The notes beneath the pieces were generated by a model. It was not told where the DNA came from, searched no databases, and saw only the letters and a list, made by a program, of their open reading frames with translations. A DNA stretch of 64,000 nucleotides, from positions 1 to 64,000 of the forward strand of contig JAUNSJ010000006.1 of NCBI GenBank assembly GCA_030539295.1. Reading direction: 5' to 3'. This DNA comes from Planctomycetia bacterium (GTDB lineage: Bacteria > Planctomycetota > Planctomycetia > Pirellulales > Thermoguttaceae). Below are positions 7,912 through 19,529 of the stretch, one piece after another. The position numbers and the translations under genes are program-made. The stretch's first letter is position 1; each line of letters begins with the position of its first letter.

Positions 7912-10900
7912 TTGTCTTCCGATGATATTCGTCCAGACGGGCAATCGAACGAAAACGACAACAGCAAGCCGGAAGTAACTCCGGTTGATGCGCACAACAG
8001 CGCCGTGGACGGAGCGTCGGGCAGTGCCGCGCCGGGGTCCGACTCGAACTATCTTGTCCCGGTTATGGCCGCGGACGGGCACTTATACCTCCCGGACGGC
8101 ACGAAACTGCTGCGGAAAACGATAGAAGACGAAATGAAGGGCAGTTATCTGACCTACGCGATGAGCGTAATCATAAGTCGAGCTATTCCGGATGCCCGCG
8201 ATGGACTTAAGCCGTCTCAGCGACGTATTCTCGTTGCAATGAACGATTTGGGACTTGGTCCGGGGTCCGCTCGTATTAAGTGTGCCAAGATATCCGGCGA
8301 TACAAGCGGTAACTACCATCCGCACGGGGAACAGGTCATTTATCCTACCCTGGTGCGTATGGCCCAGGAATGGAATATGCGTCATGTTCTGGTCGACAAA
8401 CAAGGGAACTTCGGCTCTATTGCCGGCCTTCCGGCCGCGGCCATGCGATACACCGAGGCACGGCTTTCCGCCTTCGCCGCCGCGCTCCTGGAAGACCTTA
8501 ATCTTGATACGGTTGACTTTATTCCCACGTACGACGAGCGCAAACAGGAACCGGTCGTCCTGCCGTCGAAGGTACCCAATCTGCTCGTTAACGGGGCCGG
8601 TGGTATCGCTGTCGGTATGGCCACGAGTGTGCCGCCACATAACCTGGGCGAAATCTGTGACGCTACGGTTGCCGTGATTGACAACCCCGACGTCTCACCT
8701 ATGGAGCTTTTGAGAATCTGTCCCGGACCGGACTTCCCAACTGGCGGTATCGTTTGCGGAACACGGGGTATCTATCGCGGATATCTCACCGGGCGCGGCA
8801 ATATCGTCATTCGTGCCCGCGCCCGCGTTGAAGAGCACGGCAAAAAAACGCGAATCGTCGTTTCGGAAATCCCGTATCAGCAGGCACGTGACCGGGTTGA
8901 GGAACGTATTGCCGACATGGTCAACGAAGGTAAAATCGCTGGTATCTCGGCCATTCGAAACGAGTCCGACCTGAAAGAGCCTGTTCGACTTATTCTCGAA
9001 CTGAAGCGGGACGCCGACCCCGACGTCGTGCTCAATCAGCTCTATCAGTACACGCCGCTTCAGGATACGTTCTCCATTATCCTGCTTGCTCTGGTCGACG
9101 GCAAACCGCGCGTTCTCACCTTTAAGGAATTGATCGAAGAGTTTATCCGACATCGGGTAGCCGTTATACGCCGGCGAACGCAATTCCTGCTCAATAAAGC
9201 ACTTAGACGTGAACATACCGTTGAAGGTCTGCTCATTGCTCACGCCAATATCGACGAGGTGATTCGCGTTATTCGTACATCGAAGTCGCAGCAGGAGGCG
9301 AAGGAGCGGCTCATGCAAATTGAGTGCCCTTCGGCCATGCTCAAGCGGGCGCTGGGCGACGACGGGTTCGACGCTTTCGTCGTCAATCGTGGCTTTGCCG
9401 AAAACTATGCCCTTACCCCGGTCCAGGCCGACGCCATTTTGCATATGACTCTCGGCCAGTTGGTCAATCTGGAGCAGGAAAAGCTCGCTCAGGAGTATAA
9501 AGCTCTGCTCGACGATGTGCAGGAATTTCGACGCATACTGTCCGACGAACGCAATATACTCAATATGGTTCGTGACGATATGCTCGAAGTGAAAAAACGC
9601 TTTAGCGTCCCGCGTAAGACGGAAATCAGTGGCGAAGAACTGGGCGAAATCGACTATGAAGATCTTATCGACGAAGAGACCATGGTCGTCTCCATCAGCA
9701 CGAACAACTACATAAAGCGTACTCCCGTCGACGCTTATAAGGCACAAAACCGTGGCGGGAAAGGGCTTAAAGGAGCCAAGACCGATGCCGAGGATCCGAT
9801 TCGTCATCTCTTCGTTGCCAGTACGCACGCCTATCTCCTCTTCTTTACGAATAAGGGTAAGGTCTACTGGCACAAAGTCTATAATCTTCCTCTTCTGGCG
9901 CGCGACGCCAAGGGGCGGAACCTGGCCAACCTCCTTAATTTGGCGCCAGACGAAAAAATTGCCGACTGCCGCGCCATTAAAGAGTTTGACATGCCTGATT
10001 ACTATCTCATTATGGCAACGCGAAACGGACTGATTAAAAAGACGAAACTGGCCGCCTATCGCCGCCCGCTCAAGAGTGGGCTTATCGCCATAAAGCTTAA
10101 AGAGGGCGATGAGTTAATCGACGTTAACGTCTGCTCCAAGGGTGACGAAATTGTGCTGGAAACCGCGCAAGGCCGCGCCATTCGCTTCCGTCAGTCCGAC
10201 GCACGCGCCATGGGTCGTAATTCCAGTGGCGTTCGCGGAATAAAACTCCGAAATGACGACCATGTTGTAGGTATGGTCGTCGCCGACGAAAATGCCGACC
10301 TGCTGACGATTTGCGCCAATGGCTATGGTAAACGAACGCCCTTTGGCCCGAACGCGCCGGCTGTTCCCGAACCTACGGAACTTGAGCCGAACGGCCACGA
10401 CGATTCGGAACTCGAGGACAGCTCCGATCTCGATACGGAAATCGACAGCGTTCTGGAAACGGGCAGCGAACTGGAAACCGACTCCGAACTTGACTCTTCC
10501 GAACTCGACGGCACCGAATTAGAAAATGGCGAAGTCAAATCCGCACGCTCCTATCGTATTACGCGGCGCGGTGGCGGCGGTATAATCGATATTAAGACGA
10601 CGGATCGAAATGGACCGGTCGTCGGTATTGCCCGGGTCGCGGAAGAGGATGAAGTTCTTATGATGACCGCACGCGGTAAGATACAACGTATTCGCGTTGC
10701 TGATATCAGTCAGGTCGGACGCAATACGCAGGGCGTTCGCATTATGACCATAGATAAAGAAGATACGCTCGTGGCGGTTAATCGGATTCCGGGTAGCGAA
10801 AACGAAGATGCCGAAAGTGCCGTGCCTACTGTGCGAACAGATGACGACTCCGAAGGGAACGTTCCAGTTGCTACGTCAGAAGACCGCGAACTTGACAGCA

Positions 10901-10980
10901 ACTCGTTGTCCCGCGAGGCGTCGGACGCCGATCCCAATGATTCGGAAGATGAAAACGACCTCAATGAGAGTGAGGAATAA
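7912..10980 (+). CDS. gyrA: DNA gyrase subunit A
   Basis: 1022 residues starting at TTG 7912 (GAGGGGG lies a few bases upstream); E. coli GyrA has 875. Breakage-reunion domain begins near residue 65 ([20 protein letters not shown]), with catalytic Tyr at about 180 in [10 protein letters not shown]. The C-terminal wrapping domain contains a GyrA box QNRGGKG at about 612-618, which separates gyrase from topo IV. Oddities: an N-terminal extension of about 60 polar residues, an acidic Ser/Glu/Asp/Leu insertion in the C-terminal propeller (about residues 824-875, repeating SELE/SDLD-like units), and a long acidic tail after about 950. gyrB is not adjacent. The frame is open throughout, so the insert is translated. 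Confidence 0.95.
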   Translation: MSSDDIRPDGQSNENDNSKPEVTPVDAHNSAVDGASGSAAPGSDSNYLVPVMAADGHLYLPDGTKLLRKTIEDEMKGSYLTYAMSVIISRAIPDARDGLKPSQRRILVAMNDLGLGPGSARIKCAKISGDTSGNYHPHGEQVIYPTLVRMAQEWNMRHVLVDKQGNFGSIAGLPAAAMRYTEARLSAFAAALLEDLNLDTVDFIPTYDERKQEPVVLPSKVPNLLVNGAGGIAVGMATSVPPHNLGEICDATVAVIDNPDVSPMELLRICPGPDFPTGGIVCGTRGIYRGYLTGRGNIVIRARARVEEHGKKTRIVVSEIPYQQARDRVEERIADMVNEGKIAGISAIRNESDLKEPVRLILELKRDADPDVVLNQLYQYTPLQDTFSIILLALVDGKPRVLTFKELIEEFIRHRVAVIRRRTQFLLNKALRREHTVEGLLIAHANIDEVIRVIRTSKSQQEAKERLMQIECPSAMLKRALGDDGFDAFVVNRGFAENYALTPVQADAILHMTLGQLVNLEQEKLAQEYKALLDDVQEFRRILSDERNILNMVRDDMLEVKKRFSVPRKTEISGEELGEIDYEDLIDEETMVVSISTNNYIKRTPVDAYKAQNRGGKGLKGAKTDAEDPIRHLFVASTHAYLLFFTNKGKVYWHKVYNLPLLARDAKGRNLANLLNLAPDEKIADCRAIKEFDMPDYYLIMATRNGLIKKTKLAAYRRPLKSGLIAIKLKEGDELIDVNVCSKGDEIVLETAQGRAIRFRQSDARAMGRNSSGVRGIKLRNDDHVVGMVVADENADLLTICANGYGKRTPFGPNAPAVPEPTELEPNGHDDSELEDSSDLDTEIDSVLETGSELETDSELDSSELDGTELENGEVKSARSYRITRRGGGGIIDIKTTDRNGPVVGIARVAEEDEVLMMTARGKIQRIRVADISQVGRNTQGVRIMTIDKEDTLVAVNRIPGSENEDAESAVPTVRTDDDSEGNVPVATSEDRELDSNSLSREASDADPNDSEDENDLNESEE

Positions 10981-11022
10981 GCGAATCATCTTGTCCGCTT
11001 GCTGACGTGAATACGGAATATT

Positions 11023-11064
11023 AAGACATCCCGAATGACATTTTTCGTTCGGGATGTCTTTTCT
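11023..11064. terminator. bidirectional terminator between gyrA and glycerate kinase
   Basis: Perfect 13-bp arms AAGACATCCCGAA (11023-11035) and TTCGGGATGTCTT (11048-11060), followed by T-rich sequence on the plus strand; the complementary strand also carries T residues after the stem. It sits between two convergent genes. Confidence 0.88.
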
Positions 11065-11118
11065 GTTCCTTCCCGGCACACGCAGGACCCTTGGTCTTTT
11101 ACAGCTTGCTTGAGCTTT

Positions 11119-12561
11119 TCATTTCAGCACAATGCGCAGATCACACACGTTCGTGCCTGTGGCGCCAGGCGAAAAGAGGGCGTCGATTTTCTCAAAGAAA
11201 TGCCACGCATCGTTTCGCTCGAGATAGTCGACCGGGTCAAGTTCTTTGGCCTGGATGGCGGTCTTGACTCGATTGATAAGAGTTGAATCGAAATAGGCGC
11301 CTGCTGATTCCGTGGGTCCATCTTCGCCGTCGGTACCACCCGAGAGGAAGATCGGTATACAGTTTTCCGGCGTAGTCAGAGACTCAAGTAAGGCGGCCAG
11401 AACCAGTTGCGTATTGCGTCCGCCGAGTCCGCGAAATTCACGTGGCACCAGCTCGACAACAGGTTCGCCACCACTTATTATACAGTCGCAGTCCTGTAGC
11501 GATACGGCGTCGAAGTCGTCGTCGGACCAGAAGAGGGAATGGTCCGGCCGTGAGCCGTCGAATATTTGGCGTGACTCTTTAATCAGGGCGCGGCCGGTCG
11601 CCTCGGCCTGGCCTTCACAAACCGTTGCGGAATGTGTTCGTGGCTGATAACCCAGAGAACGGGCTTTTGCCGCCGCAGCCTGAACCGCCGTCTTGTTACT
11701 GCCAATGATGATATTCTTGTGTTCACGGTCGTCGACGGAGTCGTCCGATTCTTTTTTCTGCGATTTTTCCGTAAGAACATGAATTATGTGGTCAAGGCTC
11801 TTGTCGCTCTCCGCATGAAAATTTTGCAAAATTGTGAGCGCGTCCCGGGCTGTTGTCGCGTTGGCAACGGTACAACCCGAGGCGATAATATCGAGCGGGT
11901 CGCCTGGCACATCCGAGAGAATAAGGCTCACCAGACGCCGACCAGAGCAGAGACGGCGAAGACCGCCTCCTTTAACGAGACTGAGCTGTTTACGCACTGT
12001 ATTAAGTTCGTTTATGTTAGCGCCGGCCCCGGAGAGAAATCGCGTCACGTAAAGTTTTTCGTCAAGTGTTATTTCCGGGATGGGAAGTGGAAGCAACGCA
12101 CTGCCACCGCCGGAGACCAGGCACAAAATCAAGTCGTCAGGACAGGTGGCCTGTTCAAGAAGTTGAAGAATCTTGTAACTCCCTTCGACTCCTGCCACAG
12201 ATGGTTCGTTGCATCCAGCGGCTCGGGCAGGCCAAAGTTCAATCGCCGTCGTACGGCCCGGATTTCCCTCGGGAATATTAACATGGCCCAGAATTCGTCC
12301 GGACTTCAGTAAAGAGGAGCAAGACTCTTCCAGTCCCTGGGCCATGGAGGCTGAGGCCTTACCCATACCAATCACGAACAGGCGGCCTTGGCTCCCGAGC
12401 GAATATTCCTGATTGGCAATTTTTAGAACCAGTCCGTCGTTACGGGTAAAACATTGCACATTTTTTGCAATCAGGGGCGCGGGAATAACGGCGTCGACTC
12501 CCGCCTGCCAGATTAACTTCGCATCTTGTATTGTTACATGAGACTTGATTGGCAATTTCAT
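11119..12561 (-). CDS. glycerate 2-kinase (DUF4147/MOFRL family)
   Basis: 480 residues from ATG 12561; a TTG eight codons earlier (12585) overlaps the ligA stop and is less likely. Two-domain glycerate kinase type 2: the N-terminal DUF4147 domain with LFVIGMGKASASMAQGLE and LCLVSGGGSALLPLP, and the C-terminal MOFRL domain with ISGGEPVVEL, GLGGRNTQLVLAALL and FLSGGTDGEDGPTESAGA. Family reaction: ATP-dependent phosphorylation of glycerate to 2-phosphoglycerate. It follows ligA on the same strand with almost no gap, so it may be read from the same transcript. Confidence 0.92.
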   Translation of the reverse strand: MKLPIKSHVTIQDAKLIWQAGVDAVIPAPLIAKNVQCFTRNDGLVLKIANQEYSLGSQGRLFVIGMGKASASMAQGLEESCSSLLKSGRILGHVNIPEGNPGRTTAIELWPARAAGCNEPSVAGVEGSYKILQLLEQATCPDDLILCLVSGGGSALLPLPIPEITLDEKLYVTRFLSGAGANINELNTVRKQLSLVKGGGLRRLCSGRRLVSLILSDVPGDPLDIIASGCTVANATTARDALTILQNFHAESDKSLDHIIHVLTEKSQKKESDDSVDDREHKNIIIGSNKTAVQAAAAKARSLGYQPRTHSATVCEGQAEATGRALIKESRQIFDGSRPDHSLFWSDDDFDAVSLQDCDCIISGGEPVVELVPREFRGLGGRNTQLVLAALLESLTTPENCIPIFLSGGTDGEDGPTESAGAYFDSTLINRVKTAIQAKELDPVDYLERNDAWHFFEKIDALFSPGATGTNVCDLRIVLK

Positions 12562-12574
12562 GTCTTGCTTTCTT

Positions 12575-14641
<2,067 letters not shown>

Positions 14642-15862
14642 TCAGGACAATCGGTTTCTGAAGTCATTGTAGTCGAATTGACGGTGCACGCGGAAACGGC
14701 CACCGTCAATTTCGGAATCGCACGAAACTATGGACGGCAGTTGTATGCCGTTAAACATTGTGTTTTTACAGGTCGTGTATTGCGACATGTCCTCCAGGGT
14801 CAGCCGGTCGCCTACCTTAAGCGGACGCGGGAAGAGGTATTCGCCGATTATATCTCCTGACAGGCACGTTTTACTGCCAATGATATATTTAAACATACCT
14901 TCCTCCAGCGGAGCATCGCAGTCTTCCACGTTGCGCCGCGCGCCGAGTATTTCCGGTGTATACGGCATCTCCAGCACGTCTGGCATATGCGCCGCTGCCG
15001 AGGTGTCGAGTATGACAACGTCCACCCCGTTCGGGTTTTCAATCACATCGAGCACGGTGGAGACGAGAAATCCCGTGTGGATAACGTGCGTTTCACCAGG
15101 CTCCATAATAACGTCAAGTCCATACTTTTCGCGGAAGTCACGCACGATTCGGCACAGACGCCTTACATCATAGCCCATTCGTGTTATGTGGTGGCCGCCC
15201 CCGAAATTTATCCATTTCACTTGCGGAAAATATCGTTCAAACCGCTCACAAACAACGCCGACCGTTCGCTGAAGTACGTCGGAACCCTGCTGGCACATTG
15301 TGTGAAAGTGCAAACCGTCAATTCCATCGAGTGCGTTCTCTCCCGCGTCCAGCAGACCTTCCAGCCGCACTCCGAACCGCGAACGCGTTGTGCACGGATT
15401 GTAGATCTCAAGTCCGACTTCCGAATATTCCGGATTAATTCGAAGACCCACTTCTATCTTTCGGCCGGCCCCTTCGACCACGTCGCGAAATGTGTGCCAT
15501 TGCTCAAGTGAATTGAAGACGATATGGTCCGCAATCCGAGTCAGGGATTTCATCTCTTCCATGGAATAGGCAGGCGAATAGACATGAATCTCTTTCCCCT
15601 CGCCGAAATAGTCCTGGGCCAGTCGCGCTTCGTTCAAACTGCTCGCGGCCACCCCGGCGACGTAAGGAGCAATTTCGTCAAAGACGCCCCACGTCGAAAA
15701 CGCTTTCAGAGCCAGGAGAATACGGCATCCGGCGTCGTCCTGCACCTCCTTCAAAATACGCATGTTCCGACGTATGAGTGCCCGGTCGATAATATAATAC
15801 GGCGTTCGGGTCTCCAAGGCCGCGTAGTCGAAATTCGGATAATTAAAAACGGGATTCATCAA
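14642..15862 (-). CDS. nspC: carboxynorspermidine decarboxylase
   Basis: 406 residues, alanine-racemase-fold PLP enzyme. RTPYYIIDRALIRRNM near the N-terminus, PLP lysine in LLALKAFSTW (about 50), HFHTMCQQG, INFGGGHHIT, and the C-terminal LSGDIIGEY with TTCKNTMFNG. It decarboxylates carboxynorspermidine or carboxyspermidine. It begins two bases after the stop of the dehydrogenase gene, so the two are translationally close. Together they form the alternative aspartate-semialdehyde-dependent (nor)spermidine route. No spermidine synthase (speE) is in the window. Confidence 0.93.
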   Translation of the reverse strand: MMNPVFNYPNFDYAALETRTPYYIIDRALIRRNMRILKEVQDDAGCRILLALKAFSTWGVFDEIAPYVAGVAASSLNEARLAQDYFGEGKEIHVYSPAYSMEEMKSLTRIADHIVFNSLEQWHTFRDVVEGAGRKIEVGLRINPEYSEVGLEIYNPCTTRSRFGVRLEGLLDAGENALDGIDGLHFHTMCQQGSDVLQRTVGVVCERFERYFPQVKWINFGGGHHITRMGYDVRRLCRIVRDFREKYGLDVIMEPGETHVIHTGFLVSTVLDVIENPNGVDVVILDTSAAAHMPDVLEMPYTPEILGARRNVEDCDAPLEEGMFKYIIGSKTCLSGDIIGEYLFPRPLKVGDRLTLEDMSQYTTCKNTMFNGIQLPSIVSCDSEIDGGRFRVHRQFDYNDFRNRLS

Positions 15863-15864
15863 GG

Positions 15865-17112
15865 TTAGTTGTCTCCACTGGCACAGGGGTCGCGCGAAAT
15901 GAGAAAGTCTTCAAACGAGGCCGCTGAAGGGAACGTTACTTGCCAGGGCAGCCCCCAGTCCCCAATCTCGCTCATGAACGGATCCGGGTCAAATTGCTCG
16001 ACGTTAAAGACACCCTTTCCGGACCACTCGCCGGTGAGTACAAGTCGGGCGCCCAGAGCCGCAGGTACGCCTGTGGTATAACTTACTGCTTGTGCCCCGA
16101 CTTCACGGAAACATGCCTGATGATCGCTCGTATTGTATAAATAACAGGATTTGGCCTGGCCCTCTTTCTCGCCGCTGACCCAAATGCCGATGCACGTCTT
16201 ACCCACCGTCCGCGGACCGAGCGATGCCGGGTCAGGCAGCAGTTTTTTCAAAAATTGCAAGGGAATAATCTCGTGGCCTTCATAGACGACCGGGTCGATT
16301 CGCGTCATGCCGACGTTTTCCAGCGCCTTTAAGTGCATAAGGTACGATTGGCCAAACGTCATCCAGAATCGCATTCGCTTGACTTCCGGATAATGCTTCG
16401 TGAGTGATTCCATCTCTTCATGATACAAAAGATAGATGTCTTTGCTACCAATGCCGTCGGGGAACCGAAATTCCCGCTTGACCGAAAGGGGCTCCGTTTC
16501 CTGCCAGATCCCCTGGTCGTAATAGCGACCCTTTGCGGAGACTTCTCGTATATTGATTTCCGGATTAAAGTTCGTCGCAAACGGATAGCCGTGGTCGCCT
16601 GCATTGCAATCGACGATGTCGACATAATCCATGCGGTCAAAATAGTGCTTACGCACATAGGCCGTGTAGATGTTGGTCATGCCGGGGTCGAACCCGCACC
16701 CGAGAACAGCCGTCAGTCCGGCCTCTTCAAAATCCTTCTGCATGGCCCATTGCGGAGCGTAGCAAAAATGAGCTTCATCCGGGTGCTCATAATTGGCCGT
16801 ATCAAGATAATGGACTCCTGTTTTCAGACACGCGGCCATGATTGTCAGGTCTTGATACGGAAGTGCAACGTTAATCAACAGTTGCGGACGCACCTTTTCG
16901 ATCAGCGAGACAAGTTCTTCCACATTATCGGCATCGACCGCCGCTGTTTGAATCTTGCCCGGAAAATTCTTTATGTCGCCAACAATTGCGTCGCATTTGG
17001 CTACTGTACGGCTCGCCAGAGTAATTTCCTGGAATATTTCCGGATGCTGGGCACATTTATGAGTTACGACGCGGCCGACCCCACCGGCACCTATGATCAG
17101 AATTCGGTTCAT
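15865..17112 (-). CDS. carboxynorspermidine / carboxyspermidine dehydrogenase (saccharopine-dehydrogenase-like)
   Basis: 415 residues. Rossmann N-terminus ILIIGAGGVGRVVTHKCAQ (residues 4-22); then PQLLINVALPYQDL, GVHYLDTANYEHPDE, GCGFDPGMTNIYTAY, and a saccharopine-dehydrogenase-like C-terminal half. In this family the enzyme condenses aspartate semialdehyde with a diamine (putrescine or 1,3-diaminopropane) and reduces the imine with NADPH. The neighbouring nspC is the reason for calling CANSDH rather than lysine-pathway saccharopine dehydrogenase. AGAGGT lies five bases before the start. Confidence 0.9.
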   Translation of the reverse strand: MNRILIIGAGGVGRVVTHKCAQHPEIFQEITLASRTVAKCDAIVGDIKNFPGKIQTAAVDADNVEELVSLIEKVRPQLLINVALPYQDLTIMAACLKTGVHYLDTANYEHPDEAHFCYAPQWAMQKDFEEAGLTAVLGCGFDPGMTNIYTAYVRKHYFDRMDYVDIVDCNAGDHGYPFATNFNPEINIREVSAKGRYYDQGIWQETEPLSVKREFRFPDGIGSKDIYLLYHEEMESLTKHYPEVKRMRFWMTFGQSYLMHLKALENVGMTRIDPVVYEGHEIIPLQFLKKLLPDPASLGPRTVGKTCIGIWVSGEKEGQAKSCYLYNTSDHQACFREVGAQAVSYTTGVPAALGARLVLTGEWSGKGVFNVEQFDPDPFMSEIGDWGLPWQVTFPSAASFEDFLISRDPCASGDN

Positions 17113-17440
17113 TTTTTACCTCTTTCCCAAAAAACGACCCCAAAAAACGGTCCCTCACCGGCCACCAAGGTTCTTTTACTTCCCTATAACCGGCAAAAGC
17201 GTAAATAAAGATTGCATTATAGCAGATTTTTCAGGGGCTGAAAGGGAGGGCGAAGAGGACGTGACCTGACAGGCGACAACCGACTTGGTTTTGCTTATTG
17301 TGTGTAGTTTATCCATTATTACAGTCCGATTTGGCACACGCCGGTTTAACCCGGCCACGACGAAAACATTCAGTCGCCGTGACCGTTGGCGTATAACCCT
17401 CTTTCCGGTTTTCTTATAACTGGTTTAGTGCCAAGAGGAA
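17113..17440. promoter_or_regulatory. intergenic region with extended -10 promoter for the polyamine operon
   Basis: On the minus strand TGCTATAAT (TATAAT at complement of 17216-17221) is an extended -10 motif about 100 bases upstream of the dehydrogenase gene. The -35 at the expected place (complement of 17239-17244, CTTTCA) is weak. The remainder, 17250-17440, shows no gene. Confidence 0.5.
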
Positions 17441-17917
17441 CTATTTGCTTGTCAAGTCAAAGGTAAATTGATTTCTTCCCTTGACAACTTCCACTTCAAA
17501 TTCAGAAGAATCCTTGTCAAGATATTTCTCGGGCAAGGACTCGACCATGGCACTCTGGGCAATAGCCATCTGTGTCTTGCGGGGGTCCCCGTTGGGTAAA
17601 TCGGTAACAGGCACCATCTTTTGAAAGTAGACTTTGTACCTTCCCGGCGAGGTCCCGTCCCCGCCTTTGCCAACGGAAGACGTCATTGTAAATGTGCCAT
17701 TTGCATCGGTATAGCCGCCGCAGTCGCGACCCTGACCGTCTATGGCCGCGAACATAACAGAAACTCCCTTGACAGGTGCTCCATCCAAGGTCACGGTTCC
17801 TTTAATGTTTTGAAGATCAAACTCATTGCCACATCCACTCAAAATGCATGCCAGCATAAAACAACACAAGCCAACAATAAAGCAACGAACTTTAGACTGA
17901 TTCGTTTCCCTTTTCAT
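17441..17917 (-). CDS. small lipoprotein with transthyretin-like domain (cassette E)
   Basis: 158 residues from ATG 17917 (AAGGGAG eight bases upstream). Lipoprotein signal with lipobox ILSGC (Cys at about 27). The mature part starts with a beta-sandwich repeat typical of carboxypeptidase-regulatory/transthyretin-like domains: IKGTVTLDGAPVKGVSVMF, then GYTDANGTFTM. A later GRYKVYFQK strand and a C-terminal NQFTFDLTSK are shared in style with the other four lipoproteins of the window. It follows the DUF1559 gene by 107 bases on the same strand. A structural surface lipoprotein is likely; no enzymatic residues are visible. Confidence 0.85.
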   Translation of the reverse strand: MKRETNQSKVRCFIVGLCCFMLACILSGCGNEFDLQNIKGTVTLDGAPVKGVSVMFAAIDGQGRDCGGYTDANGTFTMTSSVGKGGDGTSPGRYKVYFQKMVPVTDLPNGDPRKTQMAIAQSAMVESLPEKYLDKDSSEFEVEVVKGRNQFTFDLTSK

Positions 17918-18024
17918 AAAAATTCTCCCTTCTGAGACGTACGTCGTTGACTGCCTGTGAGGTCTCGCGGCATGAAAAGCAACCCCGAGCCTCACGGTCA
18001 GTCTGATAATGTTACAACACCGAA

Positions 18025-19303
18025 TTACAACGACACGCTTTCGCCGCCAGCACAAGTACCCATAGCTCCCCAAACTCCACACTTCGAGGGGCCGGTCGTT
18101 CCAGATGATTCCGAGAGGTTTCCAACGTCTATCGTATCGGAGACAAAACGAACCGACGCGTCCGTCATGGCCGCATTACAGCCGCCGCTGTGGAAACTCT
18201 GTGCGGATACTATTGTATTTGACATATAGGAACCGCCGCCACTTTCGCAAGAAGGAGCGTTTGGAGGCAGCATCGTCTGGAATCCCGTCCCAACCAGAGC
18301 ACCACAGGCAAAGTTATGACCCAAAATGTGATTGTAGTTCGTTTTGCCGGCGCCCGAGGCAACCCACTCTTCCTTGTCGATTCCCTTGGACTCACCCAGA
18401 ATCATGGAATGAGCGCCTTTGCGGCCCATGCATGCATTTCGCCCGTTGGTACCAATAGCCATTACACGCTTAATGTGCCCCGTCCCGTCGTACTTCATAT
18501 TGCTGCCCATGACGATACTGACCGTGCGCTCCGAAAGCCACACGGTATTCGAGGTCCCGTCAAGACAGGTCGCCATGGTAACCCAACGGTCCACATTCTC
18601 CTGGCAGCTGAACATACCCCGAGTCATGGCGCCAGTTTTATCGTACCACCAGAACGGAATTTCCAGATTGCCAACGGAATTGTCGCCGTGACATGCCGCG
18701 TAGCTGGATCGCGAATATAGGCCTGCGTCCACCCAGACCGCTTCGGAATCAGAAGGGCACCAGTAGGATGGAATCGGCTTGTGATAGACCTTGTCCGTTG
18801 AGTTCGGAGCCTTTGAAGAATTTATCATGGGAGGAGTTCGCACGTTCAAGTGCTTAAAGCTTGAGGCACACGCGTTGTCATAGATCGCCGTCTGCTCAAT
18901 ATAGGGGAGAATCATCACCAAAAAAGATGAATTTGTCGAACTGCTCCAGGCGACCTTATTGGGCCAGGCCGTAATACCGCCTTGCGGGAACGCGCCATTG
19001 ACGTCGTGATAGTTGTGTAGTGCCAACGCAATCTGTTTCAGTTTGTTGGTGCACTCCATACGCCTTGCCGCTTCACGCGCCGCCTGAACTGCGGGCAATA
19101 AGAGGGCAATCAAAATGCCAATTATGGCAATGACCACCAAGAGCTCAACGAGTGTAAAAGCGAGGCATCTCTTGAAAGTCGCCAGACTTCCCCCCCCCCC
19201 GTTTTAAACCGCATGCCCATCTTCCAGCGATTCTCCAGGTAACCACTCCGGTCTTGGCCTGGGCCAGGTTACACATCGGTTTGTCCAGTTTGTCTGTTTT
19301 CAT
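18025..19303 (-). CDS. DUF1559 pseudopilin, out of frame at a G11 tract (cassette E)
   Basis: ATG 19303 has AGGAGG seven bases upstream and reads [20 protein letters not shown] and on to LKRGGG, but after the 11-G tract (19190-19200) it runs into TGA. The pseudopilin body lies in another frame: [20 protein letters not shown] followed by about 360 residues with a C-terminal [14 protein letters not shown] block, where the usual H-x9-DG is H-x9-DA. In the body frame a TAA sits immediately upstream of the tract, so no normal start can serve it; the first start-like codon is a TTG inside the membrane helix. With 10 or 13 G the gene would be intact. DUF1559 proteins are type IV pilin-like proteins of planctomycetes whose leader is cut by prepilin peptidase. 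Confidence 0.85.
19190..19200 (-). repeat. G11 homopolymer in DUF1559 leader (out-of-frame state)
   Basis: Eleven C on the plus strand, eleven G on the coding strand, preceded by GGTTTAAAAC and followed by AAGTCTGG. It begins 34 codons after the start. Ten residues separate it from the predicted cleavage site A^FTLVE. Frame is restored at 10 or 13 G. Confidence 0.92.
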
Positions 19304-19529
19304 AACACATCCTCCTGTAAGGGTTAATTAAAAGAGGGCGAAACAAGTCAGCCCTCTCGTCGAAAGGAACATTGTTGCTACCGACTCACTGTTTTTTCAC
19401 GCATGCGTCTGAAGACTCAAGACCAGGGTACCTGGTGTCCGCATAACGGAAAAGCCAAGCGGGATCGATATCACTTCACGCCAAAGGCGCCCAAGCGTCA
19501 ACGGCGTGAAACACTTCTTGTCTTAATAT

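Noticed and set aside
8695-9873. 392-codon open frame antisense to gyrA
   Set aside because: It lies wholly within a firmly identified gene and mirrors its codon pattern; a typical shadow frame.
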